Positions 38,825-47,550 of a DNA stretch of 64,000 nucleotides are shown piece after piece. The DNA lies in assembly GCA_964502175.1 (NCBI GenBank), contig CAZCVE010000008.1, positions 1-64,000 of the forward strand, given 5' to 3'. Source of the stretch: JAFLCL01 sp964502175 (GTDB taxonomy: Bacteria > Myxococcota_A > Polyangia > Polyangiales > Sandaracinaceae). Made by a program: the position numbers and the translations under genes. Each line of letters starts with the position of its first letter. Within the stretch, counting starts at the first letter, position 1. A model generated the notes under the pieces. That model did not search any database. It saw nothing but the letters and a program-made list of their open reading frames with translations, and was not told the DNA's origin.

Positions 38825-39484
38825 TCACGTCTTCTTGATGCGCGGCGGACCGCTCACCGTCGCGGGCTCGCCGGTCATCGACGACGGCGGGGCGACCGGC
38901 TTGCCGCGTCGGCGCATGCCGACGACGAACGTCTCGTAGCTCTCGGTTCGGCTCGCGGGCGGCTTGATGATCTTCGTCTCTTCGAACGCACCGCGCACCG
39001 CTTCCTGCGCCGCGTGGAAGTCCTCGCCGACGAAGATCTTCGCGACGAAGTTGCCGCCCGCGGGCAGGACCGCGACGGCGATCTCGAGCGCGCGCATGAA
39101 CAAGCGGAACGAGCGCGCCTGATCGGTGAAGCGGTGCCCCGTGGTCGCTGGAGCCATGTCGCTGATCACCGCGTCGAACGACGCCGGTCCGAACTCCTTC
39201 TCGAGCTCGATCGAGAGCACGTCGCCCGTTCGGATCTCGGCGTGCGGCGGCAGGGTGCCCTTGAACTCGGTGAGGTCGAGGCCGAGCACCTTGCCGCGAG
39301 GTCCCACGCACTGCGCCGCGTAGCTCGTCCAGCTGCCGGGGTACGCGCCGAGGTCGAGCACGCGGCCACCGAGCTTGAGGATGCGCGCGCGGCGATCGAT
39401 CTCCTCGAGCTTGTAGACCGAGCGCGCGGCGTAGCCCTCTTTGCGGGCCTTGTGGCCCCAGTGATCTTGCGGTCGCTTGCTCAT
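38825..39484 (-). CDS. rlmE: 23S rRNA 2'-O-ribose methyltransferase RlmE (FtsJ/RrmJ)
   Basis: 219 residues. The catalytic K-D-K-E tetrad is in place: K25 (RSVYKLEEID), D109 (ISDMAP), K149 (NFVAKIF) and E181 (SRTESYE). SAM motif I is VLDLGAYPGSWTSY, ending in YPGSW rather than the usual PGGW. The enzyme 2'-O-methylates U2552 (E. coli numbering) in the ribosomal A-loop. The tail of about 25 residues after the domain is basic and Pro-rich and not part of the E. coli protein. It is divergent from the PCC-domain gene. Confidence 0.92.
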   Translation of the reverse strand: MSKRPQDHWGHKARKEGYAARSVYKLEEIDRRARILKLGGRVLDLGAYPGSWTSYAAQCVGPRGKVLGLDLTEFKGTLPPHAEIRTGDVLSIELEKEFGPASFDAVISDMAPATTGHRFTDQARSFRLFMRALEIAVAVLPAGGNFVAKIFVGEDFHAAQEAVRGAFEETKIIKPPASRTESYETFVVGMRRRGKPVAPPSSMTGEPATVSGPPRIKKT

Positions 39485-39548
39485 CGTCTCTCGCTCTCGC
39501 GCGTCGGGGCGCCGAGCATGGCCGCGCAGGCGCGATCCGTCGATGTGC

Positions 39549-39554
39549 TATCCC
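39549..39554 (+). promoter_or_regulatory. Candidate -10 element directly upstream of an ATG
   Basis: TATCCC ends exactly 6 nt before the ATG at 39561, the same geometry as at 16981 and 56050, suggesting a leaderless transcript. No Shine-Dalgarno sequence is present. Confidence 0.35.
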
Positions 39555-39560
39555 GCGCCC

Positions 39561-40538
39561 ATGATCGTGATGGAGAGCCGCCACGGACGTCGATTCGTCG
39601 TGCGCATCGAGCGGGGCGAAGACGTCGTCGCGACGCTGAAGAAGCTCGCGCAGAGCGAGCGCGTGCGCGCAGCGTGGGTGCGCGGCACGGGTCTCTTGGA
39701 GTGGGTCGAGCTGACGGATTGGGATCCGTCGCGCGAGGCGCTGCGCTCGCCGCGTCACCTCGAGGGCCCGCTCGCGCTGCTCGCGTGCGAGGGCAACGTC
39801 TCGCTCCGTCTCGGCGAGCCCTACGTCGAGCTGCGCGCGGCGATCTCGCGCGAAGGAGACGCAGGCCTCGTGCTCGTCGGCGGGCAGCTGGTGATCGCGT
39901 CGGCGCTCAACGTGGAGCTCGTGGTCGACGTCTTCGAGGACGTGCGCCTCGATCGCGACGAAGAGCGCGAGACCGGTCTCTCGGTGTGGAAGGGCGAGCG
40001 CACGCCCGGCGCGATGGCACGACCCACCGAGCGTCGCGCGAGCGACAAGCGGGCTCAGCCGACGGCGCCCGCGCGCGAGACGAGCGGTCCACGCGAGCCG
40101 ACCCCGCCGCGCATCGTGCACGCGAGCGCACGACCGACCGATGCGAGCGACGACGCCGACGGCACCCCGACGAGCGACGCGCCGGCCGCGCTCGGATGGG
40201 CCGATGTCGCCCGCGCGTCCTCCGCCGCCGAGACGAAGGCCCCGTCGGTGGAGCGGCGCACGTCGTCCCCGAGCGCGTCGATCCCGACCGTGCCGATCTT
40301 CGACAAGCCCAAGGACACGACGTCGAGCGACGACGAGCCGCAGCCCAAGAAGGGCGATTGGGTCGATCACCGTCAGTTCGGCCTGTGCCGCGTGGACGGC
40401 GAGAACGTCGACGGCGGTCTGCTCATCCGGCTTCCCTCCGGCATGCGCAAGGTCGTCCACATCGACACGCTCGAGGTGATGCCACCGCGCTACGAAGGCG
40501 ACCGCCGCATCTTCGGCCTCCGCCCCCGCAAGCGCTGA
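39561..40538 (+). CDS. PCC/DUF296-domain protein with C-terminal CarD/Tudor-like tail
   Basis: 325 residues from the ATG at 39561; the longer frame overlaps rlmE. Residues 1-140 form a PCC (DUF296, AT-hook-associated) domain: GEDVVATLKKLAQSERVRAAWVRGTGLLEWVEL.. LALLACEGNVSL.. DAGLVLVGGQLVIASALNVELVVDVFEDV. A disordered Arg/Ser/Pro linker (about 155-265) leads to a small basic domain (KGDWVDHRQFGLCRVDGEN.. IRLPSGMRKVVHIDTLEVM) with the look of a CarD/Tudor-type fold. Bacterial PCC proteins are trimers of unknown role; the extra C-terminal module is not part of the classical short form. Converges with dppB. Confidence 0.75.
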   Translation: MIVMESRHGRRFVVRIERGEDVVATLKKLAQSERVRAAWVRGTGLLEWVELTDWDPSREALRSPRHLEGPLALLACEGNVSLRLGEPYVELRAAISREGDAGLVLVGGQLVIASALNVELVVDVFEDVRLDRDEERETGLSVWKGERTPGAMARPTERRASDKRAQPTAPARETSGPREPTPPRIVHASARPTDASDDADGTPTSDAPAALGWADVARASSAAETKAPSVERRTSSPSASIPTVPIFDKPKDTTSSDDEPQPKKGDWVDHRQFGLCRVDGENVDGGLLIRLPSGMRKVVHIDTLEVMPPRYEGDRRIFGLRPRKR

Positions 40539-40539
40539 A

Positions 40540-41517
40540 TTACTCCCGATCGCGCGTCCGCGGATCGATCCGCGTCACCAGCCACTCCGCCCCGAGGTTG
40601 CCGACCTGCACGGTGATCGCGCCGACGAAGACGATGCCGAGCAGCATCGGCAGGTCGAAGCTGTAGATCGACTCCATCGCGAGGCGTCCCATGCCGGGCC
40701 AGCCGAAGATGCTCTCGGTGACGACCGCTCCTGCGACGAGCGAAGGGAGCGAGAGGCCGAGCAGCGTCACGATCGGCGGCAGCGCGTTGCGCACGACGTG
40801 CGCGAGCATCACGCGCTGGCTCGACAGACCCTTCGCGCGCGCGGTGCGCACGTGGTCCTGCGCGCTGACCTCGATGATCTCGCTGCGGAAGAGCCGCGCG
40901 TACGTGGCCGCGCCGAGCGACGCGAGCACCAGCGCAGGCAGCACCGCGTGCGCGAGGTGATCCCCAGCGTCCACGCCGTAGCCGCCGACGGGAAACCACC
41001 CCATCCGGAACGCGAGGAACTGAAGCGCGAGGACCCCGAGGAAGAAGCTCGGCGTGCTCACGCCGAGGAACGCGAGACCCATCGCCAGCGTGTCGATCAG
41101 GCTCCCGCGACGTCGCGCCGCGAGGAGACCGAGGCCGAGACCCAAGAGGAGCTCGAACGTCGTCGCGAGCGACATGAGCAGGAGCGTCCGCGGCAGGCGT
41201 GTCGCGAGCACGTCGGTCACCGCGCGATCGTCACGCCAGCTCGTCCCCAGATCGAGCGTGGCCATCCCCACGAGGAAGTGTCCGTACTGCGCGGGCAGCG
41301 GCTGATCCAGGCCGTGTCGCTCACGGAACTGCACGATCTGCTCGGGCCGCGCGCGGGGGCCGAGCGTCGCGATCGCGGGATCGCCGATGCCGTGCACGGC
41401 GAAGAACACGAGCGTCATCGCGAGCCACACGACGAACACGCTCCGCAGGAGACGAAGCGCCACGCGACGCGCGAGCGACGCACCGGGCGACGGCGTGCGC
41501 GCGGGCTCGGCGCTCAT
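40540..41517 (-). CDS. Peptide/nickel-type ABC transporter permease (DppB-like)
   Basis: 325 residues with about six TM helices. The BPD_transp_1 EAA loop is RTARAKGLSSQRVMLAHVVRNALPP near residues 215-240, and the N-terminal DppB motif (TLGPRARPEQIVQFRERHGLDQPLPAQY) is classic. It forms an inner-membrane channel with a DppC partner. The ATG at 41515-41517 overlaps the stop of the fused permease/binding-protein gene (ATGA); a GTG two codons upstream is possible. No ATPase genes (DppD/DppF) lie in the window, so they must be elsewhere. Confidence 0.93.
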   Translation of the reverse strand: MSAEPARTPSPGASLARRVALRLLRSVFVVWLAMTLVFFAVHGIGDPAIATLGPRARPEQIVQFRERHGLDQPLPAQYGHFLVGMATLDLGTSWRDDRAVTDVLATRLPRTLLLMSLATTFELLLGLGLGLLAARRRGSLIDTLAMGLAFLGVSTPSFFLGVLALQFLAFRMGWFPVGGYGVDAGDHLAHAVLPALVLASLGAATYARLFRSEIIEVSAQDHVRTARAKGLSSQRVMLAHVVRNALPPIVTLLGLSLPSLVAGAVVTESIFGWPGMGRLAMESIYSFDLPMLLGIVFVGAITVQVGNLGAEWLVTRIDPRTRDRE

Positions 41518-44195
41518 CGTGACGCCTCTCCGTCGAAGTCGCGCGCGGTCGCTGGACGTCGGGGCAGGTCGAGCCACACGTCGCGGTAGAACGGCCGCCA
41601 TACCGGGTGCACGTGGTAGCCGCGCAGGTAGGGCTGCGAGACGTCGGTCACGGTGTTCGAGAAGACGAACGCCCAAGGCGCGTCCTCCACGATCATGCGG
41701 CTCGCTTCTGCGTAGAGCGCCATGCGCCGATCGCGATCGGTCTCGACGCGCGCGCGATCGAGCAGCGAGTCGAGCTCGGGGCGCTGGTAGAAGGCGCGGT
41801 TCTGCGAGCCGCTGTCCGTGATCGATCGCGAGTGGAAGAGCGTGTCGAGGAAGTTCGATGGGTCGGGGAAGTCGGCGCTCCAGCCCGTGAGGAACAGCGG
41901 CACCGTGCGACGACGCGCGGTCTCCGCGAGGTACACGGGGAACGCGACCTGACGGATGCGGATGTCCAAGCCGATCTGCGCGAGGTCGTGCTGGATCAGC
42001 TCGCCATAGGCTTGGCCGGTCTCGCCCGCGCCCACCCACACCTCGATCTCCTCGAGGCCGCGCGCGACCCAGCGACCGTCGACGCGCTCCACGGGGTGAC
42101 CTGCGAGGCGCATCTCGTCGCGCGCGCGATCGAGATCGAGGTGGTGCTCGCCCGCGAGGCCCGGCACGTAGCCCGGCATGTTCGCCGGCAGCGGCTGTCC
42201 GACGAGACGCAGTCGGTTGCCGCGGGCGCGTCGCCAGTGCTCTCCATCGATCGCGAACGACACGGCGCGCCTCACGTGCACGTCGTCGAAGGGCGCGAGC
42301 TCGCAGTTCATCCCGACGCCCCAGATGTCGAGGTTGGCGCTGTCCGTCGTGAGCGGCTGCCACGCAGGAGCACGATGGAGGAAGAGGTTGTCGCTCGGCG
42401 TGAAGCGATGCATCTGGTCGAGCTCGCCTGCCTGCAATCGCAAGAACGCAGGCCCGCGGCTGAGGTCGAGCTCGAGCACGATGCGGTCGAGGTACGGCTG
42501 CCCTTCGAGGAAGAACCCGTCGTGCCGCGCGAACGTCGCGCGTAGGGCGGGCTCCCAGCTCTCGAGCCGGAACGCGCCCGTGCCGATGGGCCGTCGCGCG
42601 AGCTCGCTGCCCTCGGCCTCGACGACCTCGCGCGCGACGGGCGCCGCGAAGGTGAGCGCGAGCGCGTTGAGGAACGTCTGATCCGCGACGCTCAGTCGGA
42701 AGTGGATCGTGAGGTCGTCGATCAGCTCGATGCCGCGCACGTGAGGCGCGTCGCCCGCCTCGAATTCGGCCGCGCCCTCGAGGTTGCGAAAGTACGAGAT
42801 GCCGGGTGATCCGACCGACGGCGTCAGCACGCGCTCGATCGAGTAGCGCACGTCCTCGGCGACCAGCGTGCGGTCCGCCGCGAGGTGCGGGCTCGGGTGG
42901 AAGCGCACGCCTTCGCGCAGATGGAACGTGTAGCCGCGCCCGTCGGCGTCGATCTCCGGCAGCTCGCGCGCGAGCCGCGGCACGAACGCCAGCTCCTCGT
43001 CGTAGTCGATCAGCGTCTCGAAGATCAGCTTGAGGCCCATGCCCGAGATCTCGTCGTACGCGATCGCGGGATCGAGCGAGCGCATGTCGTCTTCGTGATG
43101 AACGACGAGCGTGCCGCCTCGCACCGGCGTGTCGCTCCCCGCGCCCACGTACGCGGGATGCTCGGGCAGCGGCGGCGCGAGGAACGCGAACACACCGAGT
43201 CCCGCGAGGAGAACGACGAAGCCCGCGAGGCCCATCGAGTCTCCGCGTCCACGGGCTCGCGCCGCGGCCGGGCCCTTCGCGTGCGCGGCGCGCGTGACGA
43301 CGATCGCTCCCGTCGAGCGCGCGTCCACGGCGTCGCGTAGGCCTTCGCCGAGGAGGTTGAAGCCGAAGACCGTCATCACGATCAGGACGCCCGGATACAG
43401 CACGAGCCGCGGCGCGATCGAGAGCACGTCCTGTCCGTCGTGGAGCATCGTGCCCCACGTGGACGCGGGCGGTTGAACGCCCACGCCGAGGAACGACATC
43501 GCGCTCTCGACGAGGATCATCTGCGCGACGAGCGTGGTGCCGAGCACGATCGCGGGGCCGAGCACGTTCGGGAGCACGTGGCGAAAGAGGATCCGCGCCT
43601 CCGAGAAGCCGAGCGCGCGCGCCGCGAGCACGTAGTCGAGCTCGCGGATCTGCATCGTCTTCGTGCGCGTCACGCGCGCGAGCGTCGTCCACGAGAGGCC
43701 GCCGAGGAGGATCGCCAGCGACCACGGCGACGGCTGTCCGATCGCGCGCTCGATGGTGATCGCCACGAGCAAGAACGGCAGCGACGACAGCACGTCTGCG
43801 CCCTGCATCGAGGCCGAGTCGATCGCGTCGCGCCGCGAGCCGCTGAGGATGCCGACGAAGAGCCCGAGCGAGACGGCGATCATCGTCGCGAGCAGCGCGA
43901 CGCCGAGCGAGAGCGTTCCGCCGTGGAGCAAGCGCGAGAGCTCGTCGCGGCCCATCGTGTCGGCGCCGAGCAAGAGCTCACCGGGAGGCGCAGGCGTTCC
44001 GTCTTCGAGGAGACCGATCTCGAGGAGATCCGCGGGGTCGTGCGGCGCGACGAACGGGCCGACGATCGCGAGCAAGCCCACCAGCGCGACCAGGACAGCG
44101 CCTACGCGCGCGCCGCGGTGCGCGAGGAAGCGTGCTCGGGCGCGCGGATCGAGCCGCTCCCAGATCGCGAGCCACGGCGCGAAGTAGGAGCGCAC
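41514..44195 (-). CDS. Fusion of DppC-type ABC permease and peptide-binding protein (SBP_bac_5)
   Basis: 893 residues from GTG. Residues 1-300 are a DppC-type permease: N-terminal TM (VGAVLVALVGLLAIVGPFVAPHDP), MGRDELSRLLHGGTLSLGVA, EAA loop LAARALGFSEARILFRHVLPN and terminal VLIVMTVFGFNLLGEGLRDAVD. After a basic linker (about 300-322), one more TM (LAGFVVLLAGLGVFAFLAP, about 325-343) leads to a complete SBP_bac_5 domain (about 360-893) that starts GGTLVVHHEDDMRSLDPA and contains DIWGVGMNCELAPFDDVHVRRAVSFAID. The binding protein is therefore tethered to its permease. It is translationally coupled to the DppB-like gene; the transporter ATPases are missing locally. Confidence 0.92.
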   Translation of the reverse strand: MRSYFAPWLAIWERLDPRARARFLAHRGARVGAVLVALVGLLAIVGPFVAPHDPADLLEIGLLEDGTPAPPGELLLGADTMGRDELSRLLHGGTLSLGVALLATMIAVSLGLFVGILSGSRRDAIDSASMQGADVLSSLPFLLVAITIERAIGQPSPWSLAILLGGLSWTTLARVTRTKTMQIRELDYVLAARALGFSEARILFRHVLPNVLGPAIVLGTTLVAQMILVESAMSFLGVGVQPPASTWGTMLHDGQDVLSIAPRLVLYPGVLIVMTVFGFNLLGEGLRDAVDARSTGAIVVTRAAHAKGPAAARARGRGDSMGLAGFVVLLAGLGVFAFLAPPLPEHPAYVGAGSDTPVRGGTLVVHHEDDMRSLDPAIAYDEISGMGLKLIFETLIDYDEELAFVPRLARELPEIDADGRGYTFHLREGVRFHPSPHLAADRTLVAEDVRYSIERVLTPSVGSPGISYFRNLEGAAEFEAGDAPHVRGIELIDDLTIHFRLSVADQTFLNALALTFAAPVAREVVEAEGSELARRPIGTGAFRLESWEPALRATFARHDGFFLEGQPYLDRIVLELDLSRGPAFLRLQAGELDQMHRFTPSDNLFLHRAPAWQPLTTDSANLDIWGVGMNCELAPFDDVHVRRAVSFAIDGEHWRRARGNRLRLVGQPLPANMPGYVPGLAGEHHLDLDRARDEMRLAGHPVERVDGRWVARGLEEIEVWVGAGETGQAYGELIQHDLAQIGLDIRIRQVAFPVYLAETARRRTVPLFLTGWSADFPDPSNFLDTLFHSRSITDSGSQNRAFYQRPELDSLLDRARVETDRDRRMALYAEASRMIVEDAPWAFVFSNTVTDVSQPYLRGYHVHPVWRPFYRDVWLDLPRRPATARDFDGEASR

Positions 44196-44202
44196 CGTCG
44201 TC

Positions 44203-44463
44203 TCAGTGCCCGAAGGGCGTCGCGTTGCCGCGCGAGCAGACGACGACGTTGTTCTGGGTCACGCCGCTGCAGGTCCAGCCCTGCGGGCACTCGTCGTCGT
44301 CGCCGCAGCTGACGGTGCAGGCGCCGCTCGGGCCCGCGACGCCGGCCACGCAGAGGCCGCGCGCGCAGGCGCGGTCGCCATCGCACGGCTGACCCGTGCG
44401 CGCGTCGCCGCGTCCACAGGCGCCGAGCGTGAGCGCCGCGAGCAGCAGGAGGTTCAGCCGCAT
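44203..44463 (-). CDS. Small Cys-rich lipoprotein
   Basis: 86 residues from the ATG at 44461-44463 (an ATG at 44472 would add three). Signal MRLNLLLLAALTLGAC with a lipobox, then CDGDRACARGLC and a second Cys-rich unit CTVSCGDDDECPQGWTC, probably disulphide-bonded. It shares the DxCPxGxxC pattern with two other lipoproteins in the window. Function unknown. It lies 7 nt upstream of the fusion transporter gene in the same direction, so they may be co-transcribed. Confidence 0.75.
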   Translation of the reverse strand: MRLNLLLLAALTLGACGRGDARTGQPCDGDRACARGLCVAGVAGPSGACTVSCGDDDECPQGWTCSGVTQNNVVVCSRGNATPFGH

Positions 44464-44751
44464 CGCCGGCATCGTCGCCGAGCCGAACGGCGCGGGGAAG
44501 GTGGATCGCGCTCCTCCGCTCACGATCTGTCCCGCATGCCGATCGCGTCGAAGCGCTCGAGCTCGAGTTCGACCCCCGTGCCGCGCCGACGCAACGGACA
44601 CTCTGCAGAAAAGTGCCCGATTTCGGCGCGATCTGGCAATCGTACGAACGTTGCACATTTTGTTTGACGTCATTCTTTTCAGTGGAATATGTTCCGGCGC
44701 GTTGGATGACAAAGGTCAGTTCAAAGGATTGTTAGTGCAGCGGTTCAAGGA
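44464..44751. other. Low-GC divergent intergenic region
   Basis: 288 nt between the small lipoprotein (minus) and the MerR-like regulator (plus). The part from about 44590 to 44745 is clearly richer in A/T than the rest of the window, with runs such as ACATTTTGTTTGACGTCATT. It contains a good promoter candidate and no open frame of interest. Confidence 0.7.
44664..44693 (+). promoter_or_regulatory. Candidate sigma-70 promoter for the MerR-like regulator
   Basis: TTGACG at 44664-44669 and TATGTT at 44688-44693, separated by 18 nt, lie in the A/T-rich part of the intergenic region. It would give a leader of about 50 nt. This is the best-looking housekeeping promoter in the window. Confidence 0.5.
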
Positions 44752-45405
44752 GTGCAGTTCGTGCCGACGGGACCCCAAGACAGCGCGGAATCTGGCTGGA
44801 ACGAGGAGCGACTGGTCGCCCTCGAGCAGGCCCATCCCGCGGGCCTGAAGGTCCAAGAGATCGTCGACGCGTTTGGAGCCAAGGGCGATCGGCTCACCGA
44901 GGCGACGTTCCGCAAGTACGTCCAGCTCGGCCTCCTGCCCCGCAGCGTTCGGGTCGGCAGCAAGGGCAAGCACCGGGGCTCACAGGGCCTCTACCCGAGC
45001 ACCGTGGTTCGTCGGATCGACACGATCCGCCGCCTCATGGGGCAGGGCTACACGATCGAAGAGATCCAGACGGAGTTCTTCTTCATCCGCGGCGACATCG
45101 AGGAGCTCTCACGCAGCCTCACGCGGGTCTACGGCGCGATCGAGCGGGCACTCGCCCGAAGGAGCGGTGTCGCCCTTCAGTCGAGCGCAGGTCAGTCGAG
45201 CGCAGGTCAGTCGAGCGCAGGTCAGTCGGGTGGCCGGGCAGGTCACCGAGACGGCCGTGTGGGCGATGTCGCGAGCGGAACGGATGAGCTCGCGCAGCAG
45301 AAGTACGTCGAGGCCAAGCGCCTCGGTCAGGAGCTCCTTCGAGCTCTCGACGAGATCGAACAGCGCGCTTCGCTCAAGGCGAGGCTGAAGCGCGCGCAGG
45401 TGTGA
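44752..45405 (+). CDS. MerR-like HTH transcriptional regulator
   Basis: 217 residues from GTG. After a 10-20 residue lead, a winged-helix DNA-binding domain is visible: GLKVQEIVDAFGAKGDRLTEATFRKYVQLGLLP.. GLYPSTVVRRIDTIRRLMGQGYTIEEIQ, the MerR arrangement of HTH and wing followed by a recognition of RxxDxIxxLxxxGxxxxxI. A Ser/Ala/Gly/Gln spacer (three SSAGQ repeats) separates it from a helical C-terminus (about 180-217) of coiled-coil type. No effector domain is seen. The next gene encodes a sigma region-4 protein, separated by 111 nt. Confidence 0.8.
   Translation: MQFVPTGPQDSAESGWNEERLVALEQAHPAGLKVQEIVDAFGAKGDRLTEATFRKYVQLGLLPRSVRVGSKGKHRGSQGLYPSTVVRRIDTIRRLMGQGYTIEEIQTEFFFIRGDIEELSRSLTRVYGAIERALARRSGVALQSSAGQSSAGQSSAGQSGGRAGHRDGRVGDVASGTDELAQQKYVEAKRLGQELLRALDEIEQRASLKARLKRAQV
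45178..45222. repeat. 15-bp tandem repeat, 3 copies
   Basis: CAGTCGAGCGCAGGT occurs three times without change, with a partial fourth copy. It encodes SSAGQ repeats in the linker of the MerR-like regulator, changing spacer length in multiples of five residues. Confidence 0.92.
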
Positions 45406-45505
45406 AGGCGAGGGAACGCGCGGGCGAGCGCGGACCCGCTCCACGGGAGATCGAGCGCTGGGCGAGCGAACGATCAGCCGCGGAGGACAAACGGCGAATG
45501 AGTGC

Positions 45506-45511
45506 GGGAGG
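45506..45511 (+). promoter_or_regulatory. Ribosome-binding site that decides the start at 45517
   Basis: GGGAGG lies 5 nt before the ATG at 45517 and overlaps the alternative GTG frame start at 45502, favouring the ATG. Confidence 0.6.
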
Positions 45512-45516
45512 CGGTC

Positions 45517-46107
<591 letters not shown>

Positions 46108-46112
46108 GACAT

Positions 46113-46141
46113 GAAGAAGCCCGCTCGAGGCGGGCTTCTTC
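46113..46141 (+). terminator. Strong hairpin terminator after the sigma region-4 gene
   Basis: A perfect 12-bp stem, GAAGAAGCCCGC-TCGAG-GCGGGCTTCTTC, begins 5 nt after the stop codon. The A/T-rich outer stem makes it usable in both directions, so it could also serve the convergent alanine dehydrogenase gene. Confidence 0.85.
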
Positions 46142-46173
46142 GTCACGAACCTGGCGACACCTTCACGTGCTCG

Positions 46174-47283
46174 TCAGACGACCTTCTCGAGCGGCGTGTA
46201 CTCGACGTTCACGCCCTCGGCGACCGCGCGGTACGTGCACGCGCCGTCCCAGCAATTGACGCCGAGCCCGAGCGCGCTCGAGCTCTTGACCGCCTTCTCC
46301 ACGCCGAGGTTCGCGATCATCTCGGCGAAGCGCAGCGTCACGTTCGTCAGCGCGAACGTCGACGTCTGCGAGACCGCGCCCGGCATGTTCGGCACGCAGT
46401 AGTGCACGATGCCGTGGAGCTCGAACGTCGGGTGATCGTGCGTCGTCGGACGACACGTCGCGATGCATCCGCCCTGGTCGACCGCCACGTCGACGACGAC
46501 CGATCCCGGCTGCATCCGCTTCACCAGCTCTTCGTCCACGAGCTGCGGGGCCTTCGCGCCCGCCACGAGCACCGCGCCGATGACGAGGTCCGCGTCGACG
46601 ACGGCCTTCTCGATGTTCTTGGGGTTCGAGTAGAGGGTCTCGATCGAGGCCCCGAAGATGTCCTCGAGGTAGCTCATGCGCGCGTGATCGACATCGAGCA
46701 CCGTGACGTGCGCGCCCATGCCGACGGCGATGCGCGCGGCGTGTGAGCCGACGACGCCGCCGCCGAGGATCGCCACCCGCCCGCGGCGCGTGCCCGGAAC
46801 GCCACCGAGCAGCACGCCCTTTCCGCCATGCTCCTTCTGGAGACACGACGCGCCGACCTGCGTCGACATGCGGCCTGCGACCTCGCTCATCGGTCGGAGG
46901 AGCGGAAGCGAGCCGTCCGCGTTCTGCACCGTCTCGTACGCGATCGCGCGCACCTTCTTCGTCATCAGCTCGCGCGTCAGCTCGGGGAGCGGCGCGAGGT
47001 GCAGGTACGTGTAGAGGATCTGACCCGCGCGGAAGTAGCCGTACTCGGCGGGGAGCGGCTCCTTCACCTTCATCACCATCTCGGCGCCCCAAGCGTCCTC
47101 TGCGGTCGGGACGATCTTGGCGCCGGCCGCGATCATCTCCGCGTCGCTGATGCCGGCGCCGAGGCCCGCGCCCTTCTGCACGAGGACCTGATGCCCCGCG
47201 CGCGTGAGCGCGACGACACCGCCGGGGTTGATGCCGACGCGGTACTCGCGAGTCTTGATCTCCGTGGGCACGCCGATGAGCAC
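46174..47283 (-). CDS. ald: Alanine dehydrogenase
   Basis: 369 residues from the GTG at 47281-47283, whose product begins LIGVPTEIKTREYRVGINP, the conserved Ald N-terminus. The open frame extends 24 codons further, but a textbook Shine-Dalgarno sequence lies right before this GTG. Substrate-binding residues Lys74 (MKVKEP) and His95 (TYLHLAP) are present, and the NAD site is VAILGGGVVGSHAARIAVGMGAHVTVLD. It interconverts L-alanine and pyruvate plus ammonia with NAD. The C-terminal DQGGCIAT and HYCVPNMPGAVSQTST segments are diagnostic. Confidence 0.95.
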   Translation of the reverse strand: MLIGVPTEIKTREYRVGINPGGVVALTRAGHQVLVQKGAGLGAGISDAEMIAAGAKIVPTAEDAWGAEMVMKVKEPLPAEYGYFRAGQILYTYLHLAPLPELTRELMTKKVRAIAYETVQNADGSLPLLRPMSEVAGRMSTQVGASCLQKEHGGKGVLLGGVPGTRRGRVAILGGGVVGSHAARIAVGMGAHVTVLDVDHARMSYLEDIFGASIETLYSNPKNIEKAVVDADLVIGAVLVAGAKAPQLVDEELVKRMQPGSVVVDVAVDQGGCIATCRPTTHDHPTFELHGIVHYCVPNMPGAVSQTSTFALTNVTLRFAEMIANLGVEKAVKSSSALGLGVNCWDGACTYRAVAEGVNVEYTPLEKVV

Positions 47284-47288
47284 GAGGG

Positions 47289-47295
47289 CCTCCTT
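47289..47295 (-). promoter_or_regulatory. Ribosome-binding site deciding the ald start
   Basis: AAGGAGG on the minus strand lies 5 nt before the GTG at 47283, fixing the start against the longer frame. Confidence 0.8.
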
Positions 47296-47550
47296 GAGCG
47301 TCGCGCGAGATCCGCGTGATGCGGTGCGCGAGCGCGCGCGGACCCTACTCGGCACGTCGGGCGCGATCCAGGCGCGATCGACCGACGCGACGCGTCAACG
47401 TGATGGATCGCGCCCTCTCGACGTTCGCGTGCGCTCGCGTGATGCCCGCACCTTCGGCTTCCTCGTGCCGACGCCCACGCGCCCCGAGCTCGCCGAAGAG
47501 TCGTCACCTCGAGCATCACGCGGCCGATTCGGCCGTGATCGTCGTCAGCG

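Noticed and set aside
47284..47550. Intergenic stretch between ald and manC considered for a small gene or ncRNA
   Set aside because: Open frames on both strands are short and without motif or ribosome-binding site, and no conserved RNA elements are visible.
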